Shown: in pieces, positions 15,450 through 25,840 of the stretch
How positions within the stretch are numbered: position 1 is the first letter of the stretch
Layout: every line of letters starts with the position of its first letter
DNA from: Streptomyces hygroscopicus subsp. hygroscopicus
Lineage (GTDB): Bacteria > Actinomycetota > Actinomycetes > Streptomycetales > Streptomycetaceae
NCBI RefSeq assembly: GCF_001553455.1
Contig: NZ_BBOX01000048.1
Location: 1-64,000 of the forward strand
DNA: 64,000 bases
Direction of reading: 5' to 3'
Translations under genes and position numbers: made by a program
Notes under the pieces: generated by a model
Database searches by the model: none
Told to the model about the DNA's origin: nothing
Seen by the model: the letters and a program-made list of their open reading frames with translations, nothing else

Positions 15450-16897
15450 AGCCCGTACTCCTTCCATCGCTTTGTCACCCGATCGGCGGTCTCCGGGTCG
15501 GACATGACCATGCGTGGCCATCCGCCGTCGCGCGCATAGCCCTCCTCGGGCCACTTCGCGGTGGCGTCGATACCCGCCTTACCGCCCCAGAACTGCTGGT
15601 ACGAGGCGTGGTCGAGGTGGTCGACGGGGCCTTCGACGACGGTCAGGTCGCGGGCGTAGTCGGTGTTCCCCAGGGCGCGCCAGGAGACCTCGTGCAGATC
15701 GTGCACATCGCAGTCGGCGTCGACCACGACGATGAGCTTGGTGAGCGACATCATGTGGGCACCCCAGATGGCGTGCATCACCTTCTGCGCGTGCTTGGGG
15801 TACTTCTTGTCGATCGAGACGATCGCACAGTTGTGGAAACCGCCGGACTCGGGGAGGTGGTAGTCCACGATGTCGGGGATGATGATCTTGAGCAGCGGGA
15901 GGAAGAACCGCTCGGTCGCCCTCCCCAGCGGCCCGTCCTCGGTCGGCGGACGCCCCACCACGATCGACTGGAGCAGCGGCCGCCGCCGCATGGTCACACA
16001 GTCGATGGTGAGGGCCGGGAACGGCTCCTGGGGCGTGTAGAAGCCCGTGTGGTCGCCGAACGGCCCCTCCGGCAGCATCTCGCCCGGCTCCAGCCAGCCC
16101 TCGATGACGACCTCGGCGGCCGCCGGGACCTGGAGCGGCACCGTCTTGCAGTCGACCATCTCGACCCGCCGGCCCTGGAGGAACCCCGCGAAGAGGTATT
16201 CGTCGATGTCGCCGGGCAGCGGCGCGGTCGCCGCGTAGGTCACGGCGGGCGGCGCGCCGAAGGCGATCGCCACCGGCAGCTTCTCCCCGCGCCGGGCGGC
16301 CACTTGGTAGTGGTTGCGGCTGTCCTTGTGGATCTGCCAGTGCATGCCGATGGTGCGGCGGTCGTGGCGCTGGAGGCGGTACAGGCCGAGGTTGCGCACC
16401 CCGGTCTCGGGATGCTTGGTGTGGGTGAGGCCGAGGTTGAAGAACGACCCGCCGTCCTCGGGCCAGGTGAACAGCGCCGGAAGCTCGTCCAGATCGACGT
16501 CGTCGCCGGTGCGGACCACCTCCTGGACGGGCGCTTCCTTCACCTTCCTCGGCGGCACGTGGGCCACCGAGCCGAGCTTCCCGAACGCCTCGCGCAGCCC
16601 GCCGAGCCCCTGCGGCAGCTCGGGCTTGACCAGCCCGCCGATCTTCTCGCCGAGCTCGTCGTACGAGCTGAGGCCGAGGGCCTTGAGGAGCCGGCGGTCG
16701 GTGCCGAAGACGTTCATGGCCAGCGGCATCGCCGAGCCCTTGACGTTCTCGAAGAGCAGCGCGGGCCCGCCCGCCTTGTTGACCCTGTCGACGATCTCCC
16801 CGACCTCCAGGTACGGATCGACTTCGGCCCTGACCCGCTTGAGGTCGCCTTCCCTGTCGAGCGCCCGCAGAAAGGAACGAAGATCGTCATAAGCCAT
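15446..16897 (-). CDS. mqnL: UbiD-family decarboxylase of menaquinone synthesis (MqnL)
   Basis: A 483-residue prFMN-dependent decarboxylase acting late in the futalosine route. UbiD features include the [14 protein letters not shown] region, the [20 protein letters not shown] region with the conserved Glu residues, and GDHTGFYTP. It heads the coupled set mqnL-mqnP-mqnM, which supplies the decarboxylase, prenyltransferase and flavin cofactor enzyme together. It is divergent from a small PLDc_N membrane gene, with 89 bases between the starts. Confidence 0.93.
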   Translation of the reverse strand: MAYDDLRSFLRALDREGDLKRVRAEVDPYLEVGEIVDRVNKAGGPALLFENVKGSAMPLAMNVFGTDRRLLKALGLSSYDELGEKIGGLVKPELPQGLGGLREAFGKLGSVAHVPPRKVKEAPVQEVVRTGDDVDLDELPALFTWPEDGGSFFNLGLTHTKHPETGVRNLGLYRLQRHDRRTIGMHWQIHKDSRNHYQVAARRGEKLPVAIAFGAPPAVTYAATAPLPGDIDEYLFAGFLQGRRVEMVDCKTVPLQVPAAAEVVIEGWLEPGEMLPEGPFGDHTGFYTPQEPFPALTIDCVTMRRRPLLQSIVVGRPPTEDGPLGRATERFFLPLLKIIIPDIVDYHLPESGGFHNCAIVSIDKKYPKHAQKVMHAIWGAHMMSLTKLIVVVDADCDVHDLHEVSWRALGNTDYARDLTVVEGPVDHLDHASYQQFWGGKAGIDATAKWPEEGYARDGGWPRMVMSDPETADRVTKRWKEYGL

Positions 16898-16986
16898 ACG
16901 ACCCAGTATCCGGTACGCACTACCCTGGTCCCGTAACTGGGGCCCGAGCCACCGGCCCCGAACACCACACGCAGGGGGATGGCCTC

Positions 16987-17466
16987 ATGCTCCGGGTGCT
17001 GATGATCCTCGTGCCGCTGGCACTGAGCATCTATGCGTTCATCGACTGCATCACCACCGACGAGCAGGACGTGCGCTATATCCCCAAGCCCATCTGGGCG
17101 ATTCTGGTCCTGCTGTTCCCCGTCGTGGGCTCCGTCTCCTGGCTGATCGCGGGCCGTAAGCGGGCCGTCCCCGGAAACGGTGGGTGGGGCGGGAGCCGGG
17201 GCGCGGCCGTCGGCGGCTGGGTCGCGCCGGACGACAACCCCGAGTTCCTCAAGTCCCTGAACGACAAGGGCCGTAAGGACGACGGGGACGGGACGGCCGA
17301 CACGCCCGGCGACCGCGCTCCGGACCGCGACGAGGAGCGCCTGAAGGACTGGGAGGCGGACCTCCGCCGCCGCGAGGAGGAGCTGCGCCGCAAGGGCGAG
17401 GGGCCCGGCTCGGGTTCCGGTTCCGGCTCCGGACCCGAGGACACTCCGCCGCCGGCCGCGCCCTGA
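16987..17466 (+). CDS. PLDc_N-domain small membrane protein
   Basis: A 159-residue protein. The N-terminal PLDc_N-type unit has two membrane helices: [20 protein letters not shown] and [29 protein letters not shown] border and a long charged tail follow ([20 protein letters not shown], probably helical), ending in Gly/Ser repeats. No phospholipase catalytic motif is present. The ATG at 16987 follows AGGGGG. The function of this actinobacterial family is unknown. It is divergent from mqnL and convergent with ccsB. Confidence 0.8.
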   Translation: MLRVLMILVPLALSIYAFIDCITTDEQDVRYIPKPIWAILVLLFPVVGSVSWLIAGRKRAVPGNGGWGGSRGAAVGGWVAPDDNPEFLKSLNDKGRKDDGDGTADTPGDRAPDRDEERLKDWEADLRRREEELRRKGEGPGSGSGSGSGPEDTPPPAAP

Positions 17467-17543
17467 AGAGGCCACCGGCCGCGTCCGGAAAGAAGCGCCG
17501 ACCGCGCGCCGAAAGGGGCGCCGGACCGCCGGTGCCCGCCCGT

Positions 17544-17593
17544 ACCACAACGGCCGGTTCGTATGACGTGTCATACGAACCGGCCGTTGTGGT
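17544..17593. terminator. 50-bp near-perfect palindrome between convergent genes
   Basis: Arms of 24 bases (17544-17567 and 17570-17593) are perfectly complementary and separated only by GT. It lies between the end of the PLDc_N gene and the end of ccsB. It probably terminates transcription in both directions; as DNA it could form a cruciform. Confidence 0.8.
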
Positions 17594-17601
17594 GTTCGGT
17601 G

Positions 17602-18696
17602 TCAGACCCCGGCGTAGGAGTGCTTGCCGGTGATGAAGATGTTGACGCCGTAGTAGTTGAACAGGTAGCAGGCGAAGGCGATCAGCGCGAGGTAGGCGGC
17701 CTTGCGGCCCTTCCACCCCGCGGTGGCGCGGGCGTGCAGGTAGCAGGCGTAGGCGACCCAGGTGATGAAGGACCAGACCTCCTTGGGGTCCCAGCCCCAG
17801 TAGCGGCCCCAGGCAGCCTCGGCCCAGATCGCGCCCGCGATGATCGTGAAGGTCCACAGCGGGAAGACCGTGGCGTTGATGCGGTACGCGAACTTGTCCA
17901 GCGACGCCGCCGACGGCACCCGCGCCAGCACGGACTTGACGGCCTGGCGGTACTGCTTGCCCTCCGGGTTCTCCAGCTGTGCCTCGTAGCGGTCGCGGAA
18001 GAGGTAGAGCAGCGTGGAGACGGCTCCGATGTAGAGCGCGGCGCCGGAGATGATCGCGCAGCTGACGTGGATCCACAGCCAGTACGAGTGCAGGGCCGGA
18101 ACCAACTGGTCGCTGGCGGTGTACAAGACAGAGACGGCGAGACCGAGGTCGAGGAGGACCGTGGTGACGAGGGGCAGCCCGATCCAGCGCACATTCTTCT
18201 TCAGCACCAGCAGGACGAGGTACGTGGCGACCGCGACCATGGCGAAGGTCGTGGAGAACTCATACATGTTGCCCCACGGGGCCCGCCGCACGGACAGCGC
18301 GCGGAAGAGGACGCCCACGGCATGAAAGAGGAAGGCCAGTACGGTCAGGCCCACCGCGATCCGGCCGTACACATCGCCCTGTTCGGTGCCGCCCGCGGCG
18401 CCCGGACCGTCCGGGACGTCACGGCTGCCCGCCGCGGAGCGCGTGACGATCTTCGGGCGCTCCAGTACGGCGGTGGCGCCGCGCTGCCCGCCGGCCTGCA
18501 CGGTCACCGTGGCACGCTGGGCGGCCTCGGCGCCGGAGGTGATCGCGGCGGCGGTGCGGCCGACGGCGCTGCGGCTGCCGAACACCCACTCGGCGATATG
18601 CGCCAGGAAGGCGAGGGTGTAGACCGCCATCGCCGAGTAGATCAGCACGTTGCTGTAATGAGCCAGGTTCTCGTTGACTTCGGCGGCGAGGTTCAC
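17602..18696 (-). CDS. ccsB: Cytochrome c biogenesis protein CcsB (CcsA/CcmC-like haem handler)
   Basis: A 364-residue multi-spanning protein of the System II haem-lyase complex that delivers haem to apocytochrome c outside the membrane. The tryptophan-rich WWD-type motif is WGRYWGWDPKEVWSFITW, with conserved histidines around AFLFHAVGVLFR and WLWIHVSCAI. The first helix begins with HYSNVLIYSAMAVY. The GTG at 18696 overlaps the resB stop as GTGA. Last gene of resA-ccdA-resB-ccsB on the minus strand. Confidence 0.93.
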   Translation of the reverse strand: MNLAAEVNENLAHYSNVLIYSAMAVYTLAFLAHIAEWVFGSRSAVGRTAAAITSGAEAAQRATVTVQAGGQRGATAVLERPKIVTRSAAGSRDVPDGPGAAGGTEQGDVYGRIAVGLTVLAFLFHAVGVLFRALSVRRAPWGNMYEFSTTFAMVAVATYLVLLVLKKNVRWIGLPLVTTVLLDLGLAVSVLYTASDQLVPALHSYWLWIHVSCAIISGAALYIGAVSTLLYLFRDRYEAQLENPEGKQYRQAVKSVLARVPSAASLDKFAYRINATVFPLWTFTIIAGAIWAEAAWGRYWGWDPKEVWSFITWVAYACYLHARATAGWKGRKAAYLALIAFACYLFNYYGVNIFITGKHSYAGV

Positions 18697-20594
18697 GCGC
18701 GCGCTCCTTCGGCAGGATCTGCGGGATCTGCGGTGTCGGATGCGGATTCCGGGGTGGGGTCCTTGGCGGGTCCCTCCTCGGATCCCCTGACGGAGTTCTC
18801 CTCGGAGTTCCCGACGGAGTTCTCCGCGGATTCCTTGGTGGAGTCCTGGGTGGAGTCCGTCGTGGATTCCGGGCCGGGCTCCGGGTCGGGTTCCGCGTCC
18901 GGGGCCGGGGGTGCGTCCGCCTGCAGACGGACGGCCAGGTCGGCGAGTTCTTCGGGGAGCTTGGCGTACTCGGTGCGGCCGAGCCCCGCCATCTCGACGA
19001 CGGTGGTGCCGTCCGCGCCCGTCACCGCGCGCACCCACACCCGGCGGCGCTGGATGAACAGGGAGCCGGCCAGGCCCACCAGGGCGGCGACGGCGCCGAT
19101 GAGGGCGCCCTGGTCACCCGGCTTGTGCGAGATCTGGAAGCTGGCCCACTCCTTGACGCCGTCGAACGACAGGGTTCCGGCGCCGTTCGGCAGTTTCATG
19201 GTGTCGCCGACCGCGAGCGCCCGGGCGAACTTGGTCTTGCCGTCGGACTCCATGAACTGCTTCATCCGCGACTTGTCCAGCTGGTACACGCTCTGCGGCG
19301 TACCGCCGTCGACGCCGAGGCTGCCGTGGTAGGCGGTCAGGACCAGCGTCGGGTTGTCCAGCGCCGGGAAGACGGAGAACATGCCGTGGCTGCGCACCCA
19401 GGTCGGCAGGAACTGCCCCTGGAAGCCGATTTGGTCCTTTTTGCCGTTCTTGTCCCGGTAGTCCGGAACCTTGATGACCACGCTCTCGGTGAGGTTGGCC
19501 CCGTCGATCGGCAGCCCGACCACCGGCCCCTGGTATGTGACGTCGCCCTTGCCGTCCCGGATGGTGACGACCGGCGAGTAACCGTGGTTCAGCAGGTAGA
19601 CCTTGTAGCCCGAGATCTCCAGCGGCTCGTTCACCTTGATGGAGGTCTTGCGGGCCGCGCCGTCCGCGCCCTCCCAGTAGGTGATGTCGGCGCGGAAGGT
19701 GCGCGGGGTGCGCATCTGCGGACCGTTGCGTTCATAGGTCGCGGTGAAGCGGTCCAGCTGGAAGCCGAAGGGGGCGAGATCGTCGCTGTTGAACAGCTGC
19801 CCGGTCTTGATGTCGTCGTACTGGGTGCGGCTGTTGGAGAAGCCGCCGCCCTCGGTGATCAGGCTGGTGCCCTCGGTCTTCCACAGCTGCCCGGCGGCGA
19901 AGGACACCAGCAGCACGATCAGCGCGATGTGGAAGAGCAGATTGCCCACCTCGCGCAGATAGCCCTTCTCCGCGGCCACCGCGTCGCCCGAGGCGTGGAC
20001 CCGGAAGCGGCGCCGCTTCATGATCTTCTGAGCGGCCAGCAGCACCTGCTCCGGCTCGGCCTCGCTGCGCCAGGTGGTGTACGCGGGAAGCCGGGTGAGC
20101 CGGCGGGGCGCGGCCGGCGGGCGGCCACGCAGCTGGCCGATGAACTGCCAGGTCCGCGGCACGATGCAGCCGATGAGGGAGATGAACAGCAGAAGATAGA
20201 CCGCCGAGAACCACACCGAGCTGTAGACGTGGAACAGCTGGAGCTTCTCGTAGATCGGCGTGAGCGTGGGGTGCCGGTTCTGGAAGTCCTGCACCTTGAG
20301 CTGGTCGATGCTGGTCTGCGGGACCAGGGAGCCGGGGATCGTGGCGAGGGAGAGCAGCAGGAGCAGCAGCAGCGCGACCCGCATCGAGGTCAGCTGCCGC
20401 CAGAACCACCGGGCCCAGCCGAGCGGCCCCAGCGAGGGGACGTTGATCTCCTCGGCCGGGGCGGTGGACAGCTGCGACCCCGCGACGCCGAGCTCGCGCT
20501 CCTCGCCGGCCGCGCCGCTGTCGGGCGCGGTGCCGCCCTCGGGCGGCGTACCGGCCTCCTTGCCGGCCGCGGTGTCGGTATCGGTGGTGGACAT
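18693..20594 (-). CDS. resB: Cytochrome c biogenesis protein ResB
   Basis: A 633-residue ResB/Ccs1 protein, the partner of CcsB in System II. It has a cluster of three N-terminal membrane helices (the first near MRVALLLLLLLSLATIPGSL), a large extracytoplasmic domain, and a last helix near ALIGAVAALVGLAGSLFIQR. The N-terminal 65 residues are acidic and low in complexity. The C-terminal tail is a run of Glu/Ser/Asp/Pro repeats from about residue 565. It follows ccdA by three bases and overlaps ccsB by four. Confidence 0.92.
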   Translation of the reverse strand: MSTTDTDTAAGKEAGTPPEGGTAPDSGAAGEERELGVAGSQLSTAPAEEINVPSLGPLGWARWFWRQLTSMRVALLLLLLLSLATIPGSLVPQTSIDQLKVQDFQNRHPTLTPIYEKLQLFHVYSSVWFSAVYLLLFISLIGCIVPRTWQFIGQLRGRPPAAPRRLTRLPAYTTWRSEAEPEQVLLAAQKIMKRRRFRVHASGDAVAAEKGYLREVGNLLFHIALIVLLVSFAAGQLWKTEGTSLITEGGGFSNSRTQYDDIKTGQLFNSDDLAPFGFQLDRFTATYERNGPQMRTPRTFRADITYWEGADGAARKTSIKVNEPLEISGYKVYLLNHGYSPVVTIRDGKGDVTYQGPVVGLPIDGANLTESVVIKVPDYRDKNGKKDQIGFQGQFLPTWVRSHGMFSVFPALDNPTLVLTAYHGSLGVDGGTPQSVYQLDKSRMKQFMESDGKTKFARALAVGDTMKLPNGAGTLSFDGVKEWASFQISHKPGDQGALIGAVAALVGLAGSLFIQRRRVWVRAVTGADGTTVVEMAGLGRTEYAKLPEELADLAVRLQADAPPAPDAEPDPEPGPESTTDSTQDSTKESAENSVGNSEENSVRGSEEGPAKDPTPESASDTADPADPAEGARA

Positions 20595-20597
20595 CGA

Positions 20598-21371
20598 TCA
20601 GATCCCAACGTTGAAGCCCTGAGCCCAGGTCTGCATGGAGCCCATCATGGTGTCCCAGACACCTGTGAGCAGCAGCACCCCCAGGACGACGAGCATGCCG
20701 CCCCCGGCTCGCATCACCCACAGGTAGTGCCGCTTGACCCAGCCGAAGGCACCGAGCGCCCGGCGGTAGGCCACCGCGACCACCACGAACGGCAGCCCGA
20801 GCCCCACGCAGTACGCGGCGGTGAGCAGGGCCCCGCGCCCCGCGCTCGCCTCATTGAACGCCAGGGCGTTGACGGCGGTGAGCGTCGGCCCCAGACACGG
20901 CGTCCAGCCGACGCCGAACAGGGCACCCAGCACCGGCGCCCCCGCGAGCCCCAGCGTGGGCTTGATGTGGAAGCGGAACTCCCGCTGTCCGAACCCCTTG
21001 AGCAGTCCCATGAAGGCGAGGCCCATCACGACCGTGACGACCCCGAGGAGCTTGGAGATGGTCTCCTTGTGTTCCTGCAGCGTCCAGCCGAAGTTGCCGA
21101 AGAGCGCGCCCCCGGAGACGAAGACCGCGGTGAAGCCGAGCACGAAGAGCGAGGCGCCCGCGACCATCCGGCCGCGCTTGGCCTCGGCCAGATCCGTGCC
21201 CGTGACCCCGGTCACATACGACATATAGCCGGGCACCAGCGGCAGCACACACGGGGAGAAGAAGGAGACCAGCCCGCCGAGCAGGGCGACCGGAAGCGCC
21301 AGCAGCAGCGCCCCGGTCAGGACGGTCTGGTTGGGGTCGGTGGAGCCGGCCAGGGTGCTCACGGAGGTCAC
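20598..21371 (-). CDS. ccdA: Thiol-disulphide electron carrier CcdA
   Basis: A 257-residue six-helix DsbD-type membrane protein that passes reducing electrons from cytoplasmic thioredoxin to ResA. The paired cysteine motifs are SFFSPCVLPLVPGYMSYV and GVGWTPCLGPTLTAV. It overlaps resA by four bases and is followed three bases later by resB, so it belongs to the four-gene cytochrome c maturation operon. Confidence 0.94.
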   Translation of the reverse strand: MTSVSTLAGSTDPNQTVLTGALLLALPVALLGGLVSFFSPCVLPLVPGYMSYVTGVTGTDLAEAKRGRMVAGASLFVLGFTAVFVSGGALFGNFGWTLQEHKETISKLLGVVTVVMGLAFMGLLKGFGQREFRFHIKPTLGLAGAPVLGALFGVGWTPCLGPTLTAVNALAFNEASAGRGALLTAAYCVGLGLPFVVVAVAYRRALGAFGWVKRHYLWVMRAGGGMLVVLGVLLLTGVWDTMMGSMQTWAQGFNVGI

Positions 21372-21985
21372 TTCTCCGCGATCAGCGGCTCGAGCATCGC
21401 GCGCAGGCGCTCCTCGCTGAGCGGCGTCAGGGCGCGGGCCGCGATCCTGCCCTCGCGGTCCAGGACGATCGTCGAGGGGATGGCCTGCGGGTTGAGACTG
21501 CCCTTGGGGAAGCGCAGCATGAGCTTCCCGATCGGGTCGTACAGGCTCGGGTAGCCGACGTTGTATTCCTTCTCGAACTTCAGAGCGGGGGCGGGGTTGT
21601 CGTCACGGGTGTTGATCCCGATGAACTGCACACCCTTGGCCTTGGTGTCCTTGGCGACCTTGGCGAGGTTCGGCGCCTCGGCCCGGCAGGGGGCGCACCA
21701 CGAGCCCCAGACGTTCAGGACCACGATCTTGCCCTTGTAGTCCGCCACGTCCAGCGGCTTGCCCTCCAGGGTCTTCCCCGAGAGCTGGGGGACGTCCTTG
21801 CGGCCGCCCTCGGGCACGGTGTCCACGCCGCCCTTGCCCTGGACGAACTTGGTGTCGGCGGAGCCGCCCGAGGCGCCGCCCCCACTGCAAGCGGTCAGGG
21901 ACAACGCGGCAACCGCAGCCCCGATGGCCAGCACGGTTGCGCGACGACGGGTCGCGAGGCCCCGAGGGGCACGGCAGGCACTCAT
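21368..21985 (-). CDS. resA: Thioredoxin-like lipoprotein ResA
   Basis: A 205-residue lipoprotein of the TlpA/ResA type that reduces the haem-binding cysteines of apocytochrome c on the outer face of the membrane. The signal peptide ends in a lipobox (ALSLTACSGGG, about Cys33). The redox motif is WGSWCAPCRAEAPN. The typical ResA insertion VQFIGINTRDDN is present. First gene of the operon; the 260 bases before it hold only degenerate GC-rich repeats and the promoter. Confidence 0.94.
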   Translation of the reverse strand: MSACRAPRGLATRRRATVLAIGAAVAALSLTACSGGGASGGSADTKFVQGKGGVDTVPEGGRKDVPQLSGKTLEGKPLDVADYKGKIVVLNVWGSWCAPCRAEAPNLAKVAKDTKAKGVQFIGINTRDDNPAPALKFEKEYNVGYPSLYDPIGKLMLRFPKGSLNPQAIPSTIVLDREGRIAARALTPLSEERLRAMLEPLIAEK

Positions 21986-22029
21986 GTGAAAAGTTTCGCA
22001 TGGGCCTTTTGGGGATCTTCGCCACCCCC

Positions 22030-22245
22030 CTCCGGGCCTCCGGCCGGCCCCGCGGACCGTACGGCCCGCACCGCCCGGGGCTCACCGCACACCACCTGCG
22101 GCGCCGCCCGTACGACCGCTCCGCTCCCGCCGCCGCCCGCACGACCGCTCCCGGACCGCTCCCGCCGCCGCCCGGACCACGCCGCCCGCACCACCGCTCC
22201 CGGCGCCATTCCCGGCGCCGCCCGCGCGCCGTGCGGGTCCGGCCG
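22030..22245. repeat. Degenerate GC-rich repeat region upstream of resA
   Basis: The gap between the deacetylase stop and resA contains imperfect units resembling CCGCCGCCCGCACGACCGCT, repeated four or five times at about 27-31 base intervals. No coding potential is evident. Confidence 0.5.
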
Positions 22246-23430
22246 TCAGCGGCTGTTCGGACTCCACGCCTGGCCCACGCCGAGCCCGCGCAGATCGGCC
22301 AGGACCGCGGGGTCCTGCGCGTCCAGCCAGTCGGTGAACTGCTTGAAGGAGACCAGCCGGACGTCCTTCCGCTTCTCGTCGGCCATGTGCTTGAGCGCCT
22401 CTTCGACGGCATCCATGTAGATTCCGCCGTTCCACTGCTCGAAGTGGTTTCCGATGAAGAGCGGGGCGCGATTGGTCTCGTACGCCCGCTGGAAACCGGC
22501 TATGTACGCGTCGGTGGCCTGCTTGCGCCAGCCCGGGTAGTTCGCGGGCGGGGCATTGGTGGAATTCCGCGACTGGTTCGCCAGCATGTTGTAGTCCATC
22601 GAGAGCACCTCGAAGGAGTGTCCGGGAAAGGGAATCTGCTGCAGCGGGAAGTCCCACACCCCCTGCTGCTTCGACGGCCACACCTGGCGCCCGCCCGGCG
22701 AGCTGGCGTCATAGCGCCACCCGAGCTCCCGGGCGGTCGGCAGCAAATTCGTCTGGCCCTTCAGGCACGGGGTGCGGCCGCCGATCAGCTCTTTGCGGTA
22801 GTCGAAAGGCAGCGGCTCCACATCGGTGAAGCGGGTGTTCGTCCGCCACTGTGTGACGAAGGACACGGCCTGTTCGATCTCGGACTTCCACTGGGCGGGC
22901 GTCCAGTACTCCACGGAACCGCTTCCGGAGCAGAAGTGGCCATTGAAATGGGTGCCGATCTCATGGCCCTCGAGCCACGCCTGGCGCACGTTACGCAGCG
23001 TCTCCTTGATGTGCTCATCGGTGAGGTAACCGATGTCGGAGGCGCCCACCGGGTTGTTCGGCGGCCGGTACAGCGACTTCTTCGACTCCGGCAGGCAGTA
23101 GATACCGGAGAGGAAGAACGTCATGGTCGCACCGTGGTCTCTGGCCAGTTTGCGGAATCGCGGGAAGAGACCGTTGCCGACCTCTCCCGCGCCGTCCCAG
23201 GAAAAGACCACGAACTGCGGCGGCTTCTGGCCCCGTTCCAGCCGCTCCGGCTCCGGGGCCTTCGGCTGCCGGGCACCGTGCGAAGTGGAGCCGTCACCGA
23301 TCGGCTTCGCCTGAGTCGTCTTCGCCGGTTTCGGCGTGCCGGATCCGGAGGAGGAACAGCCGGCTACGGTCAGTGACGCCGCCGCTCCCATACCGAGACC
23401 GAGGATCCCCCTCCGGCTGACCTCACGCAT
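22246..23430 (-). CDS. Tat-exported lipoprotein, polysaccharide deacetylase-like
   Basis: A 394-residue protein with a twin-arginine signal and lipobox: SRRGILGLGMGAAASLTVAG followed by CSSSGSG. The body has a NodB-type barrel: VVFSWDGAGEVGN supplies the first aspartate region, MTFFLSGIYCLP follows, and GHEIGTHFNGHF the His-x-x-x-His metal site. The distal motifs are not typical, so the substrate is unclear (cell-wall sugar or another carbohydrate amide). ATG at 23430 is chosen because it opens the Tat signal; the longer frame adds non-signal sequence. It lies between resA and the phosphatase gene. Confidence 0.82.
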   Translation of the reverse strand: MREVSRRGILGLGMGAAASLTVAGCSSSGSGTPKPAKTTQAKPIGDGSTSHGARQPKAPEPERLERGQKPPQFVVFSWDGAGEVGNGLFPRFRKLARDHGATMTFFLSGIYCLPESKKSLYRPPNNPVGASDIGYLTDEHIKETLRNVRQAWLEGHEIGTHFNGHFCSGSGSVEYWTPAQWKSEIEQAVSFVTQWRTNTRFTDVEPLPFDYRKELIGGRTPCLKGQTNLLPTARELGWRYDASSPGGRQVWPSKQQGVWDFPLQQIPFPGHSFEVLSMDYNMLANQSRNSTNAPPANYPGWRKQATDAYIAGFQRAYETNRAPLFIGNHFEQWNGGIYMDAVEEALKHMADEKRKDVRLVSFKQFTDWLDAQDPAVLADLRGLGVGQAWSPNSR

Positions 23431-23598
23431 AACGCCCTCAATTCGCACTCGCCGTTCTGATTGCCCGGGGTGTCCGGACAACCCTGGAGATGGCGAGGCG
23501 AATAGCGGGGTTCCGAAAAAACGCGGTCAATTACACGCCCGAGACAAATGTCTCCGCCGCGCACGCGGACCGCGGCCGTGGCCCGGTCATGGGACCGG

Positions 23599-24297
23599 TC
23601 ATGCCCCGTAGCCCTTGGCGGCCCCCTTTACCGGCTTGGCGCCCGCGAGCAGATGGGCCGGGACCAGATCGCGGGCAGGTTCGCTGTAGCCCACCGACAC
23701 GATCCGGTCACCGCGGTAGGTGAAGCTGGTGAGGCTGGCCAGCGTGCACTGCCGCTTGCGCGGGTCGTGCCACAGCCGCCGCCGCTCCACGAAACTGCGC
23801 ACGATCCAGATGGGCAGCTGATGGCTGACGCACACCGCCTCGTGCCCGCGTGCGGTGTCCCGCGCCCGGCCCAGCGCCGCCATCATCCGCACCACCTGGT
23901 CGACATAGGGCTCACCCCAGGACGGGCGGAAGGGGTTGGTGAGATGACGCCAGTTGGCCGGTTTGCGCAGCGCGCCGTCGCCGACGCCGAAGGTCTTGCC
24001 CTGGAAGACGTTCGCCGCCTCGATCAGCCGCTCGTCCGAGGCCACGTCCAGGCCGTGCGCCTTGGCGATCGGCGCCGCCGTCTCCTGCGCCCGCTCCAGC
24101 GGGGAGGCGACCACATGGGTGATGTCACGGTCGGCGAGGTGCTCGGCGACCCGGTCGGCCATCTTCCGCCCCAGGTCCGAGAGGTGGTAGCCGGGCAGCC
24201 TGCCGTACAGCACACCCTCCGGGTTGTGCACCTCGCCGTGGCGCATCACATGGACGACGGTGATGTCGTTCTCGCTCTGTGTCATGTCACCCATCAT
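23599..24297 (-). CDS. Histidine phosphatase family protein
   Basis: A 232-residue phosphoglycerate-mutase-like phosphatase. The phosphohistidine motif is [18 protein letters not shown], the second conserved element [13 protein letters not shown], and the late histidine lies in [10 protein letters not shown]. The substrate is unknown. The first ATG overlaps the hemL stop as ATGA; ATG at 24285 is an alternative start. Coupling to hemL is also seen in other streptomycetes as I recall, but gives no function. Confidence 0.9.
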   Translation of the reverse strand: MMGDMTQSENDITVVHVMRHGEVHNPEGVLYGRLPGYHLSDLGRKMADRVAEHLADRDITHVVASPLERAQETAAPIAKAHGLDVASDERLIEAANVFQGKTFGVGDGALRKPANWRHLTNPFRPSWGEPYVDQVVRMMAALGRARDTARGHEAVCVSHQLPIWIVRSFVERRRLWHDPRKRQCTLASLTSFTYRGDRIVSVGYSEPARDLVPAHLLAGAKPVKGAAKGYGA

Positions 24298-25610
24298 TCA
24301 GTGGCCTCGGCGGCGGCCCGCGCCGCCCCCGGCAGCGCCGCCGCCACCCGCTCCAGCGCCCGCTCGTCGTGCGCCGTGGAGACGAACCACGCCTCGAAGG
24401 CGGACGGCGGGAGGTAGACGCCCTGCGACAGCATCGAGTGGAAGAAGGCGGTGAAGCGGAACGCCTCCTGCGCCTTGGCCTTCTCGTAGTCGGTGACCTC
24501 GTCGCCGGTGAAGAAGACCGAGAACATACTTCCCGCGGCCTGCACCCGGTGCTCCACGCCCTCCTTGGAGAGCGCCTCCGTCACCATCGCCCGCAGCCGC
24601 TCGGAGACCGCGTCGAGTTGTCCGTACGCCGCGTCGTCCAGCAGCCGCAGCTGCGCGACGCCCGCGGCCGTCGCGACCGGGTTCCCGGACAGCGTGCCCG
24701 CCTGGTAGACCGGCCCGGCCGGGGCCAGCCGCTCCATGACCTCCGCGCGCCCGCCGAAGGCCGCGGCCGGGAAGCCGCCGCCCATGACCTTGCCGAAGGT
24801 CATCAGGTCCGGCTCCACACCGTCCAGCCCGTACCACCCGGCCCTGGAGACCCGGAAGCCGGTCATGACCTCGTCGGAGATGTACAGCGCGCCGTGGTCG
24901 GCGCACAGCTGCTTCAGGCCCGCGTTGAACCCGGGCAGCGGCGGCACCACGCCCATGTTGCCCGGCGACGCCTCGGTGATCACACAGGCGATCTCCCCGG
25001 GGTGCGCGACGAAGGCCGCCCGGACCGCCTCCAGGTCGTTGTACGGCAGCACCAGGGTCTCCCCCGCCTGCGCTCCGGTCACCCCCGGAGTGTCCGGCAG
25101 CCCGAAGGTCGCCACCCCGGACCCGGCCGCGGCCAGCAGGGCGTCCACATGCCCGTGGTAACAACCGGCGAACTTGATCACCTTCGAGCGGCCGGTGAAC
25201 CCGCGGGCCAGCCGGATCGCCGACATCGTCGCCTCGGTGCCGGACGACACCAGGCGCACCTGCTCGACGGGGGCGACCCGCGCCACGATCTCCTCGGCGA
25301 GCTCGACCTCGCCCTCACCCGGCGTGCCGAACGACGTACCGCGGGCGACGGCGGCCTGCACGGCCGCGGTGACCTCGGGGTGGGAGTGACCGAGGATCAT
25401 CGGCCCCCATGAACACACGAGGTCCACATACTCACGTCCGTCGGCATCGGTGAGGTACGGACCATCACCGGACACCATGAACCGGGGCGTACCCCCCACG
25501 GCGCGGAACGCCCGCACCGGAGAGTTCACGCCTCCGGGCGTCACGGCGGCCGCGCGATCGAAAAGCGTCTGCGAAACTGGGGCTGCGTACGAATAGCTCA
25601 CGCAAGCCAT
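24294..25610 (-). CDS. hemL: Glutamate-1-semialdehyde 2,1-aminomutase HemL
   Basis: A PLP enzyme that converts glutamate-1-semialdehyde to 5-aminolevulinate, the step after HemA in the C5 haem route. The 438-residue length is standard. Signatures are [12 protein letters not shown] near the start, [12 protein letters not shown], and the PLP lysine in [20 protein letters not shown] at 25601 may be the true start, since the first three codons are dispensable. Physically separate here from the rex-hem operon at 53-59 kb. Confidence 0.95.
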   Translation of the reverse strand: MACVSYSYAAPVSQTLFDRAAAVTPGGVNSPVRAFRAVGGTPRFMVSGDGPYLTDADGREYVDLVCSWGPMILGHSHPEVTAAVQAAVARGTSFGTPGEGEVELAEEIVARVAPVEQVRLVSSGTEATMSAIRLARGFTGRSKVIKFAGCYHGHVDALLAAAGSGVATFGLPDTPGVTGAQAGETLVLPYNDLEAVRAAFVAHPGEIACVITEASPGNMGVVPPLPGFNAGLKQLCADHGALYISDEVMTGFRVSRAGWYGLDGVEPDLMTFGKVMGGGFPAAAFGGRAEVMERLAPAGPVYQAGTLSGNPVATAAGVAQLRLLDDAAYGQLDAVSERLRAMVTEALSKEGVEHRVQAAGSMFSVFFTGDEVTDYEKAKAQEAFRFTAFFHSMLSQGVYLPPSAFEAWFVSTAHDERALERVAAALPGAARAAAEATE

Positions 25611-25840
25611 GTTGTCAGAGGCCGACGGAGTCCTGCGGCCGGGCGTTTCACAGCCCGCGCGCGGGGGAGGTCTCTCTCACAGAGATCGGGTTGCGCGGTA
25701 ATGGCCGCGAGTGGTCGGGTGGAGATATGCATCGCGGTGGCGAACTGGGTGAAGGGACTGACGACCGAGGCCCCGAGCGTTCCCGGTCCGGACGCCATCG
25801 GCGGGACGAGGCGGGCAGAGCAGGCAGGAGCGGGGGCCGT